Shown here in pieces: positions 10,744 through 22,259 of a stretch of 64,000 nucleotides of DNA. This DNA comes from Plantago major (Eukaryota; Streptophyta; Magnoliopsida; Lamiales; Plantaginaceae). Each line of letters starts with the position of its first letter. Position 1 is the stretch's first letter. The translations under genes and the position numbers were made by a program. The stretch spans positions 72,401,035 to 72,465,034 of the forward strand of contig CM048844.1 of the NCBI GenBank assembly GCA_026545765.1, given 5' to 3'. The notes beneath the pieces were generated by a model. It saw only the letters and a list, made by a program, of their open reading frames with translations, made no database searches and was not told the origin of the DNA.

Positions 10744-12190
10744 TGTCATGCCCCAAAACCAAATCCTTTTGTGTGACCGGCCGTCTATCGTGAGATGGGT
10801 TCACGCCAAGACGAAGCCTTCCATTAATCCTCAAATACATAAAAATATCCCATAGTGGTACAACAGAGCGTCTAAAATCCCATAAAGTAATTACAACAAT
10901 TACAAATCTCAATCTCAACAACACTCCACTACTACAATCAATCCTATACAATACAAATCTAATAGTACACAGCAACTACTAAATAATCTTCACAAATCCA
11001 TCATCCGTCTACTGTCTCAACTACGAAGTATCTTCGTCCAATCACTTACAAAATATCTGAAACGGGTGGTAAGGGTGAGCCTCACTGACACTTTTACCGG
11101 ATCAAGCAGAGTTATAAAGATACATACATATACATGCAATAATATCACATCATAGTCAAAATCTTTTGCATGGATCACTTGTCAAAACAGTACACTTTTA
11201 GCTCAATCAAATATACACTATGGCCACAGAAACCGTGGTGGCACATAGGCCGGCTTTCACATAACATATCCCCTAACACAATACGGTCACACACATAACA
11301 CTGGGAGTACTCCAAAGTACGACAATATCTCGAAAGGGTCACACACTTCATGAGCTTAAACGTACACATAATCCATGCTTTCACAAAATAGCTTTCACAA
11401 ATCGCACACACAACAAATACATTTTATGGGTACATATATTTGATCCTTTTTTAATATACTATTATATCAAGTCTCATTCCTTCATATAATAACCATAAAT
11501 TGTTTATCAATTCTTAAAACATACTTATACATATAAACGATAAAAATAGAAGTAAAGGTGTTAAGAGTCCCCTACATCTCGAATCAGAAAACTACTACAC
11601 GCCACCATGGCAAGACCGGTGCCAAACATATCAATCCCAGCACCTCAAAAAATCAATCCGCAATATAGCAACTTGTACAACTCCTATCCAATAAATAATT
11701 ACGCACTAAAATCCATTGGATTGCAACTCAATAAACAAAGCTACGTAATTAACTCAATGTAAATTGATCCCAAACCTTAATTAATCATGTAATATGAGTC
11801 CACCAACGTCACTAACCCATCCATTCAACCCAATGCCTCCATCACCATGATTTGTCAGTACAACTAGTAGTACTCCTGATCGACTTCATGTAAACTCCAA
11901 TACTTATGTTTTCCTTCTCAGTTCTCACAAACTTGCTGGCTCTAATCTTACGGCAGTTCAACCTAATAGTCATCTAGATCGGGCCAATTATTCAATAACT
12001 CTCCCATATACACCTTTTTGGAATTTTATTCCGGTACAAATCCAATCCAATAGAATTACCATAGCCCGTCTCAATTTATCGATTCATAAAAATAATGACT
12101 AGTAAAATCTCGTGCAACTCAAGTCAAAATAATTCTCATCTCCAAAATAAATTCAAATAGACCGTCCAATAAAAATTTCGAGATTTTACA
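10744..12190 (-). mobile_element. Solo gypsy-type LTR with TAATT TSD
   Basis: The plus strand begins TGTCATGCCCC and ends GAGATTTTACA, so the minus strand runs TGTAAAATCTC...GGGGCATGACA, with TG...CA ends as in plant gypsy (Tekay-like) LTRs. The 5-bp sequence TAATT occurs immediately on both sides (10739-10743 and 12191-12195). No internal domain is attached, so this is a solo LTR left by recombination between the two LTRs of a full element. It contains 'gagcctcactgacacttttaccgg', trimmed here to its typical gypsy core 'cctcactga', and no coding potential. Confidence 0.85.
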
Positions 12191-13771
12191 TAATTCAACC
12201 CCACAAAATAAATTTATCATTACATAAAACAGTGATAACCAATATTTCTTCTCCATCTTCTTCAATTAAATTGAAACAGATCAATTCACACTAATTCAAA
12301 CCCTAATTCAACTAAAAAAACATTTCATTATCGTAAACAACAATAGTACTTCCTTCATATACTTTTTCTATTATTTGAAATTATGCCATAATAATATGCG
12401 AAGGTTCTCACGCTCTAGTAACTTTATCTACAAAAATTCGGAAAATATTTTGAACATATATTTGAATTCGTCATGAGAAGACGAATCCATAGACACCAAT
12501 CTTGAATACTATTATTAATTAAATAAATTATTTTATTCATTAAAATTAAATATAAAGTTATTAAATCAGATAAAATGAAATAATAAAATTTTAATTTAAC
12601 AATAGAGTATTTACAAAATTAATTCATTCATACGTGGAATTTTGTGGAATTAGTTGCATTTTCAACCAGTATATCTTTCATTGTTTATTTTGGTACGTTC
12701 GCTGCATACTTATATAGTTTTGATTAAATCTCATATAAATTTATTTACAAAACTCCAAAAAATATTTTGAACATATATTTGAATTCACCTTGACAAGAAG
12801 AATCCATATACACCAATCTATATTATTATTATTATTATTATTTATTATTATTATTAATAATTATTATTATATAAATAAATCATTTCATTCACTAAAATAA
12901 AATATTAATCTCATATAACTTTATCTACAAAAATCCAAAAACTATTTTTTACATATATTTGAATTCGCCAAGATAAGAAAATCTATTAAACATTAATCTT
13001 GAATACCATTATTAATTAAATAAATTGTTTTATTCATTAAAATAAAATATAAATCTATTAAAACAAGATAAAATGAAATAATTAAATTTTAAAAATTAAA
13101 AGCGACTCATTAAATCACATTATAAATAATTGACGTAGCATCAAGCGTTTAAAAAGAGGCTCATTTTAAATAATTTAGCATCAAACATTCTGGACAAACT
13201 AAAATATACGATTATTTTGATTAGCCTCATATATATCCATACAACCATACCATTTGTGCACTTTCGGTTATTCTAAAGTTGATAGTTTACTTTGAAGCAC
13301 ACATGATCCACATGTGCATAAATGATACTTGGAGCGCTATCAATTACTTAGACATTTTCTAATTCAAAATTAATGTAAAAAGAAATTCATTTTAAATGGC
13401 AATGTAGAATTTAAAGTTTTGTTAACTCTCTACATTTATTTTTATTTTTGAGTTTAGTACTTTGGCCTCAAATCAATGTGAGAAATTCTTTTATTTTTTT
13501 GGATTAAAAAATTACAAAACAATTATAATCAAAGTAAATTTATGTTGATGCCAAGTTAATGCGCATTTGGTTCTGCTACATTTACAATTGAAATCTAATA
13601 TTGATTACATAATTATGCCAATGATATTCAACCTTTGTAACTATATATAAATGTGATCAATCAAATCTCCTAAATCCCATAATTCCATTAAAATTGCCAC
13701 CCACATACTGAATTTACATAATGCATATAAGAATGGTATTAAAAAAAATTGCTGAATATATAATTAGTTCG
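12191..13771. repeat. A+T-rich spacer with triplicated ~150-200-bp repeat
   Basis: No gene. Three related copies begin near 12430, 12745 and 12925; each holds 'catatatttgaattcgcc'-like sequence, 'agaa.aatccata' and 'attaattaaataaatt.tttt' blocks. The middle copy carries an ATT trinucleotide run (about 12820-12870). The segment 12637-12660 is the empty-site relative of the MULE insertion. The part 13100-13771 shows nothing recognisable. Confidence 0.65.
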
Positions 13772-13948
13772 GATCGGATGAGTTCGGATGAAATTTAATT
13801 CAGGTCATTTCGGATCGGATGCTTTCGGGTCATATTTATTTGGATCACTTCGGATCGGATGATTTCGGATCAAATTTCGGATCACTATTCAGATGGTTGA
13901 CCATTGTCAATTCGGATCAAATTCGAATGTCGGATTCGGATCAAGTTT
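13772..13948. repeat. TTCGGATC imperfect tandem array
   Basis: Roughly ten copies of TTCGGATC or close variants (TTCGGGTC, TTCGGATG, TTCAGATG) at short irregular spacing, mostly on the plus strand. It directly precedes the second AGTTTCA cluster. Confidence 0.85.
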
Positions 13949-13949
13949 C

Positions 13950-14626
13950 CCAGGACTAGTTTCAGGTTCACTAAAATTAGTTTCATGACTTGTTTTTGTT
14001 GGTTTCATGAGCAAGCGTGCTAGTTTCATGACTTGTTTATGTTGGTTTCATGAGCATGTGTGCTAGTTTCAGGCTTGTTTAAATTGGTTTCAAAAAGCAT
14101 GTGTTAGTTTCAAGAGTCATTTGTATTGGTTTCAGAGCATGTGTGTTAGCATGTGTATTAGTTTCAAGAGTCATTTGTACTGGTTTCATAGCATTTTTGT
14201 TGGTTTCAGAGTCATTAGTTTCATTTGTACTGGTGAACTCCCCGTCACGAGGAGAGTCTGTGGGGAAAGGAGAGGAAGAAAAGAAAGAAATGGACAAGGG
14301 GCAAAGCGAACAGACAAAAAAAAGAGCAAGAGGAAGAAAGCAAACAGGAGGAAAAAAAAGATCAAGAAGAGAAGTAAGAACAAGAGGTAAAACAACCGGT
14401 TCATGTTAGTTTCGTAACTCAAATATGTTGTCTTCATGAGCACGTACAGTTATTTTCAAAAAAGCTAGTTTCAGAGCAAAAACATAGTGTCAAAAGCTAG
14501 TACAGTTGGTTTCATGAGCAAGTGTGCTAGTTCCATGACTTGTTTATGTTGGTTTCATGAGCATGTGTGCTAGTTTCAGGCTTATTTATATTGGTGCTGG
14601 TTTCATAGAATTTTTGTTGGTTTTAG
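13950..14626. repeat. AGTTTCA/GGTTTCA array, cluster 2
   Basis: AGTTTCA and GGTTTCA heptamers are separated by phrases such as 'tgagca.gtgtgcta', 'tgacttgttta' and 'agagtcattt'. A Lys/Glu-coding block starting 'gaactccccgtcacgagg' at 14233 is repeated at 14637, where it opens the Ulp1-associated ORF. The 102- and 89-codon frames in this stretch are by-products of the repeat and the purine-rich block. Confidence 0.8.
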
Positions 14627-15878
14627 ATGAAAGAAATGAACTCCCCGTCACGAGGAGAGGCTGTGGAGAAAGGAGAGGAAGAAAAGAAAGAGGAAGAGGC
14701 ACAAAATGAAAAGAAAGAGGAAGAAAAGAAAGAGGAAGAGGCTAAAAATGAAAAGAAAGAGGAAGAAGAGAAGAAAAAAGATGTTCAAGAAAAAAAAGAA
14801 GAAGAAACACACAAGAGGTTCTTTTACACCTCTGAGTTTCAGTTTGAATTATGAAGTGTCGCCAACGAGGACTGCTACTGATGTGATCAATGATCTAAAG
14901 GATCAAGGAATAATAGGATGTCTTCAAGATGATTATGACGATGCTCCTGAAACTAAAGGTGATGATTATGTCGAACTGTACAGATTGGAAAAGCTAGAAT
15001 CTGAGAAGCACATGAAACTAGCAGAAAAATGAAAGTTTAGCTGGGAAGAAGAAAACAGTGAAGCAGCTCAATTGAGGGCTAGTGTCTCAGTCAAGGAGAG
15101 TCCTCATGCCGCAGAAAAGTCAAATGCCGCCCTTGAAACTAGAAACTCCGAGCTTCAGAAAGAAGTGGAGAACCTGAGAACTGAAAATGCCAAGATGCTA
15201 AATGAGATGTTGGATTTAAGGGCTAGAAACTCCGAGATTGAGAGAGAAGTGGACAAATTGAGAACTGAAAATGCCCGAATGATAGTAGAAATGGAGGAAT
15301 TAAGTCAGGATAACATAACGTTGCAGAATGAAAACAAATCTCTTGAGTACAAGGCCAGTAAATACCAAGAGATGTTGATTGAAGAGGATACGACAACAAG
15401 AGGAGGAAGAAAAGGAAAGGGAAAGGAAGAGGAGGAAGAGCGACTGAAACTAGCACAGGCGGAACTAAAATAGTCGAAACATCAACACTCCAAACACCAC
15501 CATCATATGTGCAGAGAATAAAGAACAAGGAACGACAACCAGTCAAGCGGGATGACGATTTTCAATACAAAAATCCTGCCAAAAGGGTGAAGGTTTCAGA
15601 ACAACCAATTGTTCTGTCATCACAGGAAGAGGAGTTGTTGGTTTCGCAGCAAAAGGAGTTGGTTTTAGAATTGCAAGAGCTTACACCGTCACAGATCTCT
15701 TGTGAGATCACTAAAATCAAAATCAACAATCCAACTCTGAGTATGTCGGATTTGGCAATGTATCACAAAGGCCTGCACAAGGTTCCTGGTTACACTTTTA
15801 TATACAGGTACAAGGACAAAACATACATAACCGAAATTGAGAATGAAATTATTATGAAGATAAATAAGCATAACGAGA

Positions 15879-15988
<110 letters not shown>

Positions 15989-16179
15989 TTGCTATTCAAT
16001 AAGTATATCATAAAATTATTCTAATTCCAATTTCCATTTTCAAAAAAAAGTTGTTGGATTTACAAACACCAAGAGACTGGAGAGAAGCTCTCGATAAAGG
16101 AAGTGGCCCACATAATTGATGAAAGAGAGATCAGTAGTGTGGTACGTGTACTCCTATTATTTTCGTTGTGTATCAGGAC

Positions 16180-16340
16180 TGTGCATGTTGGTTTCATGGG
16201 CTTTTCTCTTAGTTTCAGGAGCATTTCTCTTGATTTCAATTAGTTTCAAGAGCTTTTCTCTTAGTTTCAATTAGTTTCAGGAGCCTTTCTATTAGTTTCA
16301 GAAGCTATTATGTTAGTTTCAGGACTAATAATTTCATTTT
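16180..16340. repeat. AGTTTCA array, cluster 3 (intronic)
   Basis: Seven or eight AGTTTCA copies with 'ggagc.tttct' spacers, lying between the Ulp1-like exon ending at about 16141 (GTACGTG donor) and the next exon at about 16348. Confidence 0.85.
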
Positions 16341-16473
16341 CAAAACAGCCAATGGATCTTTGGGGTAATCATCTGCTCTCCAAAGCAAATCTTAAGTCAG
16401 GCTATAAACAATTTGTATACTTCGAATCCTTCATTTATGTAAGTTTACTATCAATGTATTTGTTAACATTTTC

Positions 16474-16477
<4 letters not shown>

Positions 16478-16522
<45 letters not shown>

Positions 16523-16538
16523 TAGATATATATATATA

Positions 16539-16575
<37 letters not shown>
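16478..16575. repeat. (TA)n microsatellites
   Basis: Two TA runs separated by 'gatagatatatatatactta', inside the intron between the Ulp1-like exons ending near 16440 and starting at 16623. Confidence 0.95.
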
Positions 16576-16576
<1 letters not shown>

Positions 16577-16839
16577 TATAAATAAAATGAGAAAATAACA
16601 TGACAACTATAAAAAACTGCAGGAACTCCTCTCATCTATGTTTCATGATTCAGCAACAGTTAAACTGGTTAAAACTATCAACAATTTATCGAATAAAAAA
16701 AAATTCTTCCCCATCAACCTAAGGACATTGGTGCTCGAATTTGACATTGAATTGTGCCACTGGACTTTGTACAACACAATGACACATAACACCGACAAGA
16801 CTGATGTACACTTCAAGAGAACTGAAAAAATGGTATGTA

Positions 16840-17056
16840 TTAGTTTCAGCATCATTTGTATTCGTTTCAGGTTCATTAAGATCTATTCTATTAGTTTCAG
16901 GAGCCTTTATATTAGTTTCAGAAAGTTCTGCTGGTTTCATCAAAGTTAGTATTAGTTTCAGCATCACTAGTATTAGTTTCAGGTGCTCAAAAAGTTAGTT
17001 TCATGTTTCAGGTTCATTAAAGCCAGATTCATAAAATTCTGTTGGTTTCATTAAAG
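16840..17056. repeat. AGTTTCA array, cluster 4 (intronic)
   Basis: About ten AGTTTCA or GTTTCA copies with 'gcatca.t', 'ggttcattaa' and 'ggagcctttatatt' spacers. It fills the interval between the GTATGT donor at 16831 and the exon beginning near 17085. Confidence 0.85.
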
Positions 17057-17509
17057 TTATTTTTTTTTCTATTTTGACAACGGAAGTTCATCGAAAAAGT
17101 TCTAAGGGAAAGATCAAGAAACCCACAGGGGCGAGAAAATGACACTTTTTTGAGAAATTTGATGAAACAACATTCACCGAATGTGATCATCAAACTTACC
17201 CAGTCCAAGTCGGTGTTGGCTGTGGGATTATGTGTCTCATGATACTTGATAAGAGATAAATGGTGCACAAATATGGGATATAAAACCAAGTGATGATTTC
17301 AGTTTCCAAGAATGTGGTAAGTACCGAGCACAGATTGTTAAAACATTTCTATGGATGGGGCAACGTCACAACGCAAGAAAGGATGATCTGGATCAAGAAG
17401 ACGGACAAGCAAAACAAGATGTGAGAGCTCTAGAAATCACAAAAAAGAAAAGTGATAAGAATTTAGGAGTGTAAACATGTACAATGGTGTAGTATGTAAA
17501 TTCCAGGTG

Positions 17510-18060
17510 CTTTTATTCTAGTTTCAGGAATGTAAAACATATACTAAGATCTTTTCTGTTAGTTTCAGTTGCCGTATTTTAGTTTCAAGATCTTTTATGT
17601 TAGTTTCAGGTGCCTTTATATTAGTTTCAAGATCTTTTCTGTTAGTTTCAGGTTCACTAAAGTTACTTTCAGAGGAAATCATAATTCTAAAACCCTAGGG
17701 GAAAATGGTGAACCCAATCACTGAATTTGAATACTCCCTCCGGGAGCTACAGTCTTAATTAGGGTTTAGGGTAGCCCCTGGACCCGTCCTAAACCCTAAG
17801 CCCTAATTAAGCGATTGTCGGGCCTACAATGTTAGTTTCAAGGTCTTTTCTATTAGTTTCAGCACAAATAGTATTAGTTTCAGGTTCATTAAAGTTAGTT
17901 TCTGGCCCAACAAATGTTAGTTTCAGGAACTCAGAAAGTTAGTTTCAGGTTCATTAAAGTTAGTTTCAGTGCATCTGAGCTAGTTTCAGGAACTCAAAAG
18001 TTAGTTTCATATTCATTGAAGTTAGTTTCAGGAACTCAAAATGTTAGTTTCATGTTCCAT
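17510..18060. repeat. AGTTTCA array, cluster 5
   Basis: About twenty AGTTTCA copies downstream of the Ulp1-like gene. The phrases match cluster 1, including a non-heptamer block of about 60 bp ('cataattctaaa.cccta' to 'tgaatttgaatac.ccctccg') found at 2663 and 17678. An inverted repeat (17754-17811) interrupts the cluster after this block. Confidence 0.85.
17754..17811. repeat. Telomere-like inverted repeat
   Basis: The arms CTTAATTAGGGTTTAGGG and CCTAAACCCTAAGCCCTAAT (then TAAG) are near-complementary around a 16-bp loop. Both contain the plant telomere heptamer TTTAGGG or its complement once. It lies where cluster 1 has no insertion. Confidence 0.7.
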
Positions 18061-18236
18061 CACACAACACAAAAGGAAAATTCTAAAAAACAAAAACACA
18101 GCAAGAATGGAATAACAAAATGTCGCATTCGAATAATAAAATACGAAGCAAGAGAATCTAAAATTAGTCATTATAGATCCAATAAAAGTCGAATGTCTCT
18201 AAATGGATAAAGAAAGCCAAGTAATTGAATACTTCA

Positions 18237-19676
18237 ACCAATAGGAGCAGTGCACGTAGCCAGGTTGCTGAGAAGGAAGCCAATCTGAAAAAGATTGAAG
18301 AGTTGTCTCGCAAGGAGGAAGAAGCCCTTGCTGAGCAAAAACAACTACAACTTGATGCGCATACACTTATTGAAGAAATGGATGCTGAAGAAGCTGCTGA
18401 CATCAAGAAGAAGAATGCTGAGATAGCATTTGCCCCCTCTTCTTCTTGAAAATTGAAGAAACCCATGTCTGAAATGGTTGCTGGTCTAGGCAATGAAGGC
18501 ACATGGGAAGATGATGAAGAAGAAGAAGATGAGGAAGAATTCAATGAAGAGGAGCATGAGGTTACTGACCTGATCACATATCCTATCATGGATTGTCAAA
18601 CTACTATGTCACACCTCAAGAGGAATATCCTGGCTCCCACCATCTTTCCAAAAGTTCCTAATGTGCATACAACTGACAATGAGAATAGATCAAAGACTAT
18701 GCTCAAACTAAAGCGAGAACTGGAAAATCAAGACAAGGAGGTCACTGAATCTGTACCATCAGATTTCACCAAGTTTGCCGAACTTATCTCAAAAAGAAAC
18801 TCCTCACTGGTTCTAAAGCATAGAGATCTTGGGATGCCAAAAGATTTTGATAGCAAGTCTATGCAGGTGGCATACGATACTGCTTCAATGGCATCACCAA
18901 AGATACAATCTGTGGTTGCTGAAGTTTCCAAACTAACAAACAAGGAAACTGGAATTGAGAAGCAAAATGAAGATCTCAAAAAGGAGATGCAGCAACTCAC
19001 TGAAGCATACATAAAACTTCAAAAGAATTTTGACACTCTGTCAGATTCTTATGCCAGCCTCCTAAGCTGGTTTGATCAGTCTCCAATGACTAAGGGGGGA
19101 GGAAGTACAAGGAAGGTACCAGGAAAGGGCAAAGGAAAGATGTACCCTGAAGAAGCCCAGACCAAAACCCCAAGTCAGGAGCTACAGATGGTAACTACTA
19201 GATCAAGGGCAAAGACCCAGATACCTCCAACAGCTGCCCAGAGCTCAAGGAGAAGAAAACAAGCCAGAGACTCTGAAGGAGAAGAAGAAGGAGAGATCTC
19301 TGAAAAGAGAAGGAAAACTGGACAAGAAAGCTGCAGAGATCTTATGGTCATAAACCAAGAAGATGATGATGATGATGACAAAGATTCTCTTATCAAGAAC
19401 AAGAATCTGAGCATCATGTCTGGACCCATTGCTGGAATACCAATAGTAGCAAGGACACCTTCTGGAAACACCAAGTCAATTCAACAAGGTACCCCATCTG
19501 AAGACCCCTCTCTGAAAGGTCTGAACTCCAAACAGAAGAGGAAGAGAGAAAGGGACATCAAGTTTGGTAGAGTGCTACCACTAAAGCCTGAAGATGCTCA
19601 TATTGAGTATGTAAAGACTGATGATCTAGACCCCTCTGTTTGGTTGTGTATTCATCAGAAGAATGGCTACTGGATA
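18237..19676 (+). pseudogene. Orphan fragment of SIRE-like copia 3' ORF
   Basis: One frame interrupted by a single TGA at 18447. It starts in a coiled-coil region (EKEANLKKIEELSRKEEEAL), passes an acidic stretch, a second coiled coil (about 18950-19050) and a Lys/Arg/Glu-rich segment, and ends KFGRVLPLKPEDAHIEYVKT...NGYWI. The last about 180 residues align by eye with the ORF at 32526-33424 (ESC..., LNSKQ.RKR..DIKFGR, EDA.IEYVKT), which is followed by a copia 3' LTR. Here there is no LTR: homology stops at about 19676. The function is unknown; the charged, coiled-coil composition gives no enzymatic clue. Confidence 0.6.
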
Positions 19677-19699
19677 TTTAAATGGTGGAAAGGCATATT

Positions 19700-19845
19700 T
19701 TTTATTCTGCAACGTTCAGGGCCAAAACCATTATTTTCATGGGTCGAAAAGGGGCTTAAAAATATTCTAGGGTAAGTGGTGATCAAACTTGTGACCTCTA
19801 GGTCCGCATCAATGCTTCCAACCAACTGAGCTAGCAACTAATTCA
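19700..19845 (-). mobile_element. tRNA-derived SINE-like fragment
   Basis: The minus strand contains a perfect pol III A box, TAGCTCAGTTGG (19822-19833), and 33 bp further a degenerate B box, GTTTGATCACC (19778-19788). Their order and spacing are as in tRNA-derived SINEs. No poly-A tail or target duplication could be recognised, so the limits are approximate. An ordinary tRNA is excluded because the sequence between the boxes does not fold as arms. Confidence 0.45.
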
Positions 19846-19849
19846 ATAT

Positions 19850-22259
19850 CATGGAAGAGGTTTGACAATAAGACCCGATTCACCGTCTGAGCAGATTCAT
19901 AATTAACAAAACTTTGCTAAATTGCGATAAGGTCCCTGTTAACTTCAAATTCTCAAAGGTCCAGTCCTTTAACTTTTTGCAACATTTCAATCAAGTCCTT
20001 GCGAGTTCAGAAACATCTGAAAGTCGGTTTAAACTCAATCAAATCAAATCCAAGTTAACACGAATTGAATCCCCATCAATCCCTCCATTCAAATCGACCA
20101 AGAACGAGAAAAACACATTCCAGATAGTCCAAAATTTCGAAATCATTATCCCCCTTTCCTGTTTCTAATTCTTTCGATTAAAACCCCTAAGTATCCGTTT
20201 GGTTTGAGGGGATTTTTGGGGGGTTTTGTCCAAATACCCTCAATAATCCAGTTTGGTTACCTTTTTGTCGGCCCGAAAAAATGGATTATTTGAAATAATC
20301 CAATTTCTGCAGCCCGCCTCAAGCCCTCAAATTTGTACATGAATAATCCAATTTCAAATACCTTCTATGAGGAGGTTTTTACTTTTGGATTATCTTCTTC
20401 CTCGTGAAATGTCTAATTTTATACAAACTTCCCATTAATTACTAAATATGCCATCCCAATCCAAGAACACCAATCGTTTCACATCAATACACTTTTTTTT
20501 CTTCCTAATTTCCACCTTCCATTTCTTCTTTTATATTTTCCTAGTTTTGCACTCTTTCTGTTTTTATTTTTTCCGTTTCCTAGTTTCCACCTTTTTTTTC
20601 CTAATGGTTTCCTAGTTTTGCACCCTTTCTTTTCATTTGGATCCCTGTAATCTTTATATCTCTTTTCTACTCATTTACTTATTAGTCAATATTTTCCTTT
20701 TATACTTTTGTTTTTTTGTAGTTTATGTATTTACATCAAAATTAATTTCGCTTGTTTAATAGTATAACCAACTTTTTAAAAGAATAATTAAATAAAACAA
20801 TACTAATAATTATAAAATTGATTAGCGTTGCTTACTTAGAATAACGATGATAATTTAGAGTTGCTTGCTCAAAATATTCTAGCATATTAAATATGTGCAA
20901 ATTTTGACATAATATAGTAAGTATATATTTGTTTTGAATACAAAATATGCATCATTAATTAGATATATGTGATTTTTTTACTTTATATATTATAAAAACA
21001 ACATTTATATAGTTAAAAGTTCGAGTTTTTATTTGCCTACCCGACCTAAAATCCCTCGTCACTAACTTTGCTTTTACATGCTTTAAATTTTTATGTTTAA
21101 AATGTAGGAAAATTTATGTTTAGGTGGGATTATAAACATATGCGATGTCGATTTCAATTGACAAAAACAATTATTCTACGCATGAGATGAAAAATATGGG
21201 ATCATAAATTTCACTCATATGAAATATCGATCTGATCTTATAAGGAAATATGTATTTCGTTAAAATAATTATTACACAGATTAGAAACAATATCTCTAAA
21301 CTAAATTTTAATGGTCAAGTCACATAAACTAAAAATCGATGTCAAAGTTATCAACAATGGCAACGTAACTAATGATGCAATAATTTCAAAGATTTTCGGA
21401 TAATATTGTATATGAAATTCATAAGATCAAAATTCTAGAATTTTCCGATCAAACACATGAAGGTGGTAAAAATTTGCTACCCCAAATTTATGCTCACATG
21501 TAATTTTCACTAAATCAAAATGGAAATCAAACTCGATTTTATACAATAAGTGGAAAAATATAGAGGTATATCAGTAATTACACTTTGCTTTATCCTACTG
21601 AATAATCCAAAATCAATTCAGAACCAAACTGGATTTTATTGAAAATAATCCAATTCATAGAGTCCAACCAAACAAGATTTTTGGACGAAAACCCCTAAAC
21701 ATAATCCAATTACTTAAATGGGCCGAATAATCCAGTTTTGCAAAATGAAATACCCCTTGTCAAACCAAACGGGCACTAAATTTTCAGTTTCATGCTCATT
21801 CGTTCGACCTTCTTCGATCTGGGTTTCCGGTTGCTTTTATTCGGGCTCGATTCAAAGCGGATGGGTGAGGGAGAGGCGGCTTGATATGGGTGGTGAACGA
21901 GCAGACAGTGGTGATGGTGGGAGGTGGTGGGAGGAGTAGAGGGGCGGAGTTAGGTGGCGGATTGGAGGCTGCAAAAATAAACGCAGAGAGGAGGAAGAAG
22001 AAAGAAGCAAAGGACAATAACCAAAAAGGGAGGCTTTTACACCAATTGAACTGAGCTTTTCAAATATTGGGCTTTACGAATACAATTCACTTCATACAAA
22101 GTTCATCTCAAATATAGTTCAATCATCGTAGCCCGTCTTGATTCACCGATCCGTAAAATAATGATTTATAAAATCTAGTACATCAACTCAACTCTAAATA
22201 ATTTCTAGTTTCCAAATAAAATTTAAATGGACGATCCTGAAAATTTCAGGGATTTTACA
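19850..22259 (-). repeat. Gypsy-type LTR interrupted by a DNA transposon
   Basis: The right end (22100-22259) resembles the end of the solo LTR at 12040-12190 and finishes GGGATTTTACA. The left part (19850-20190) carries non-coding sequence with 'gcgataaggtccctgttaac' and 'aagtccttgcga' typical of plant LTR leaders. The PIF/Harbinger-type element 20191-21776 lies between. The LTR nature of the left part is inferred. ORFs here (73-84 codons) are not convincing. Confidence 0.5.
20191..21776. mobile_element. Non-autonomous PIF/Harbinger-type element, TAA TSD
   Basis: The left end is GTATCCGTTTGGTTTGA and the right end, reverse-complemented, GTGCCCGTTTGGTTTGA; 15 of 17 positions agree. The trinucleotide TAA flanks both ends (20188-20190 and 21777-21779). 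A 3-bp TAA/TTA target duplication and a G(N)CC-rich start are characteristic of PIF/Harbinger (Tourist-type) elements. Subterminal 'aataatcca' motifs recur near both ends in inverted sense. The 1.6-kb interior is A+T-rich with no transposase. Confidence 0.75.

Noticed and set aside
17754..17811. True telomeric DNA
   Set aside because: Only single TTTAGGG heptamers in an inverted repeat, not a tandem array.
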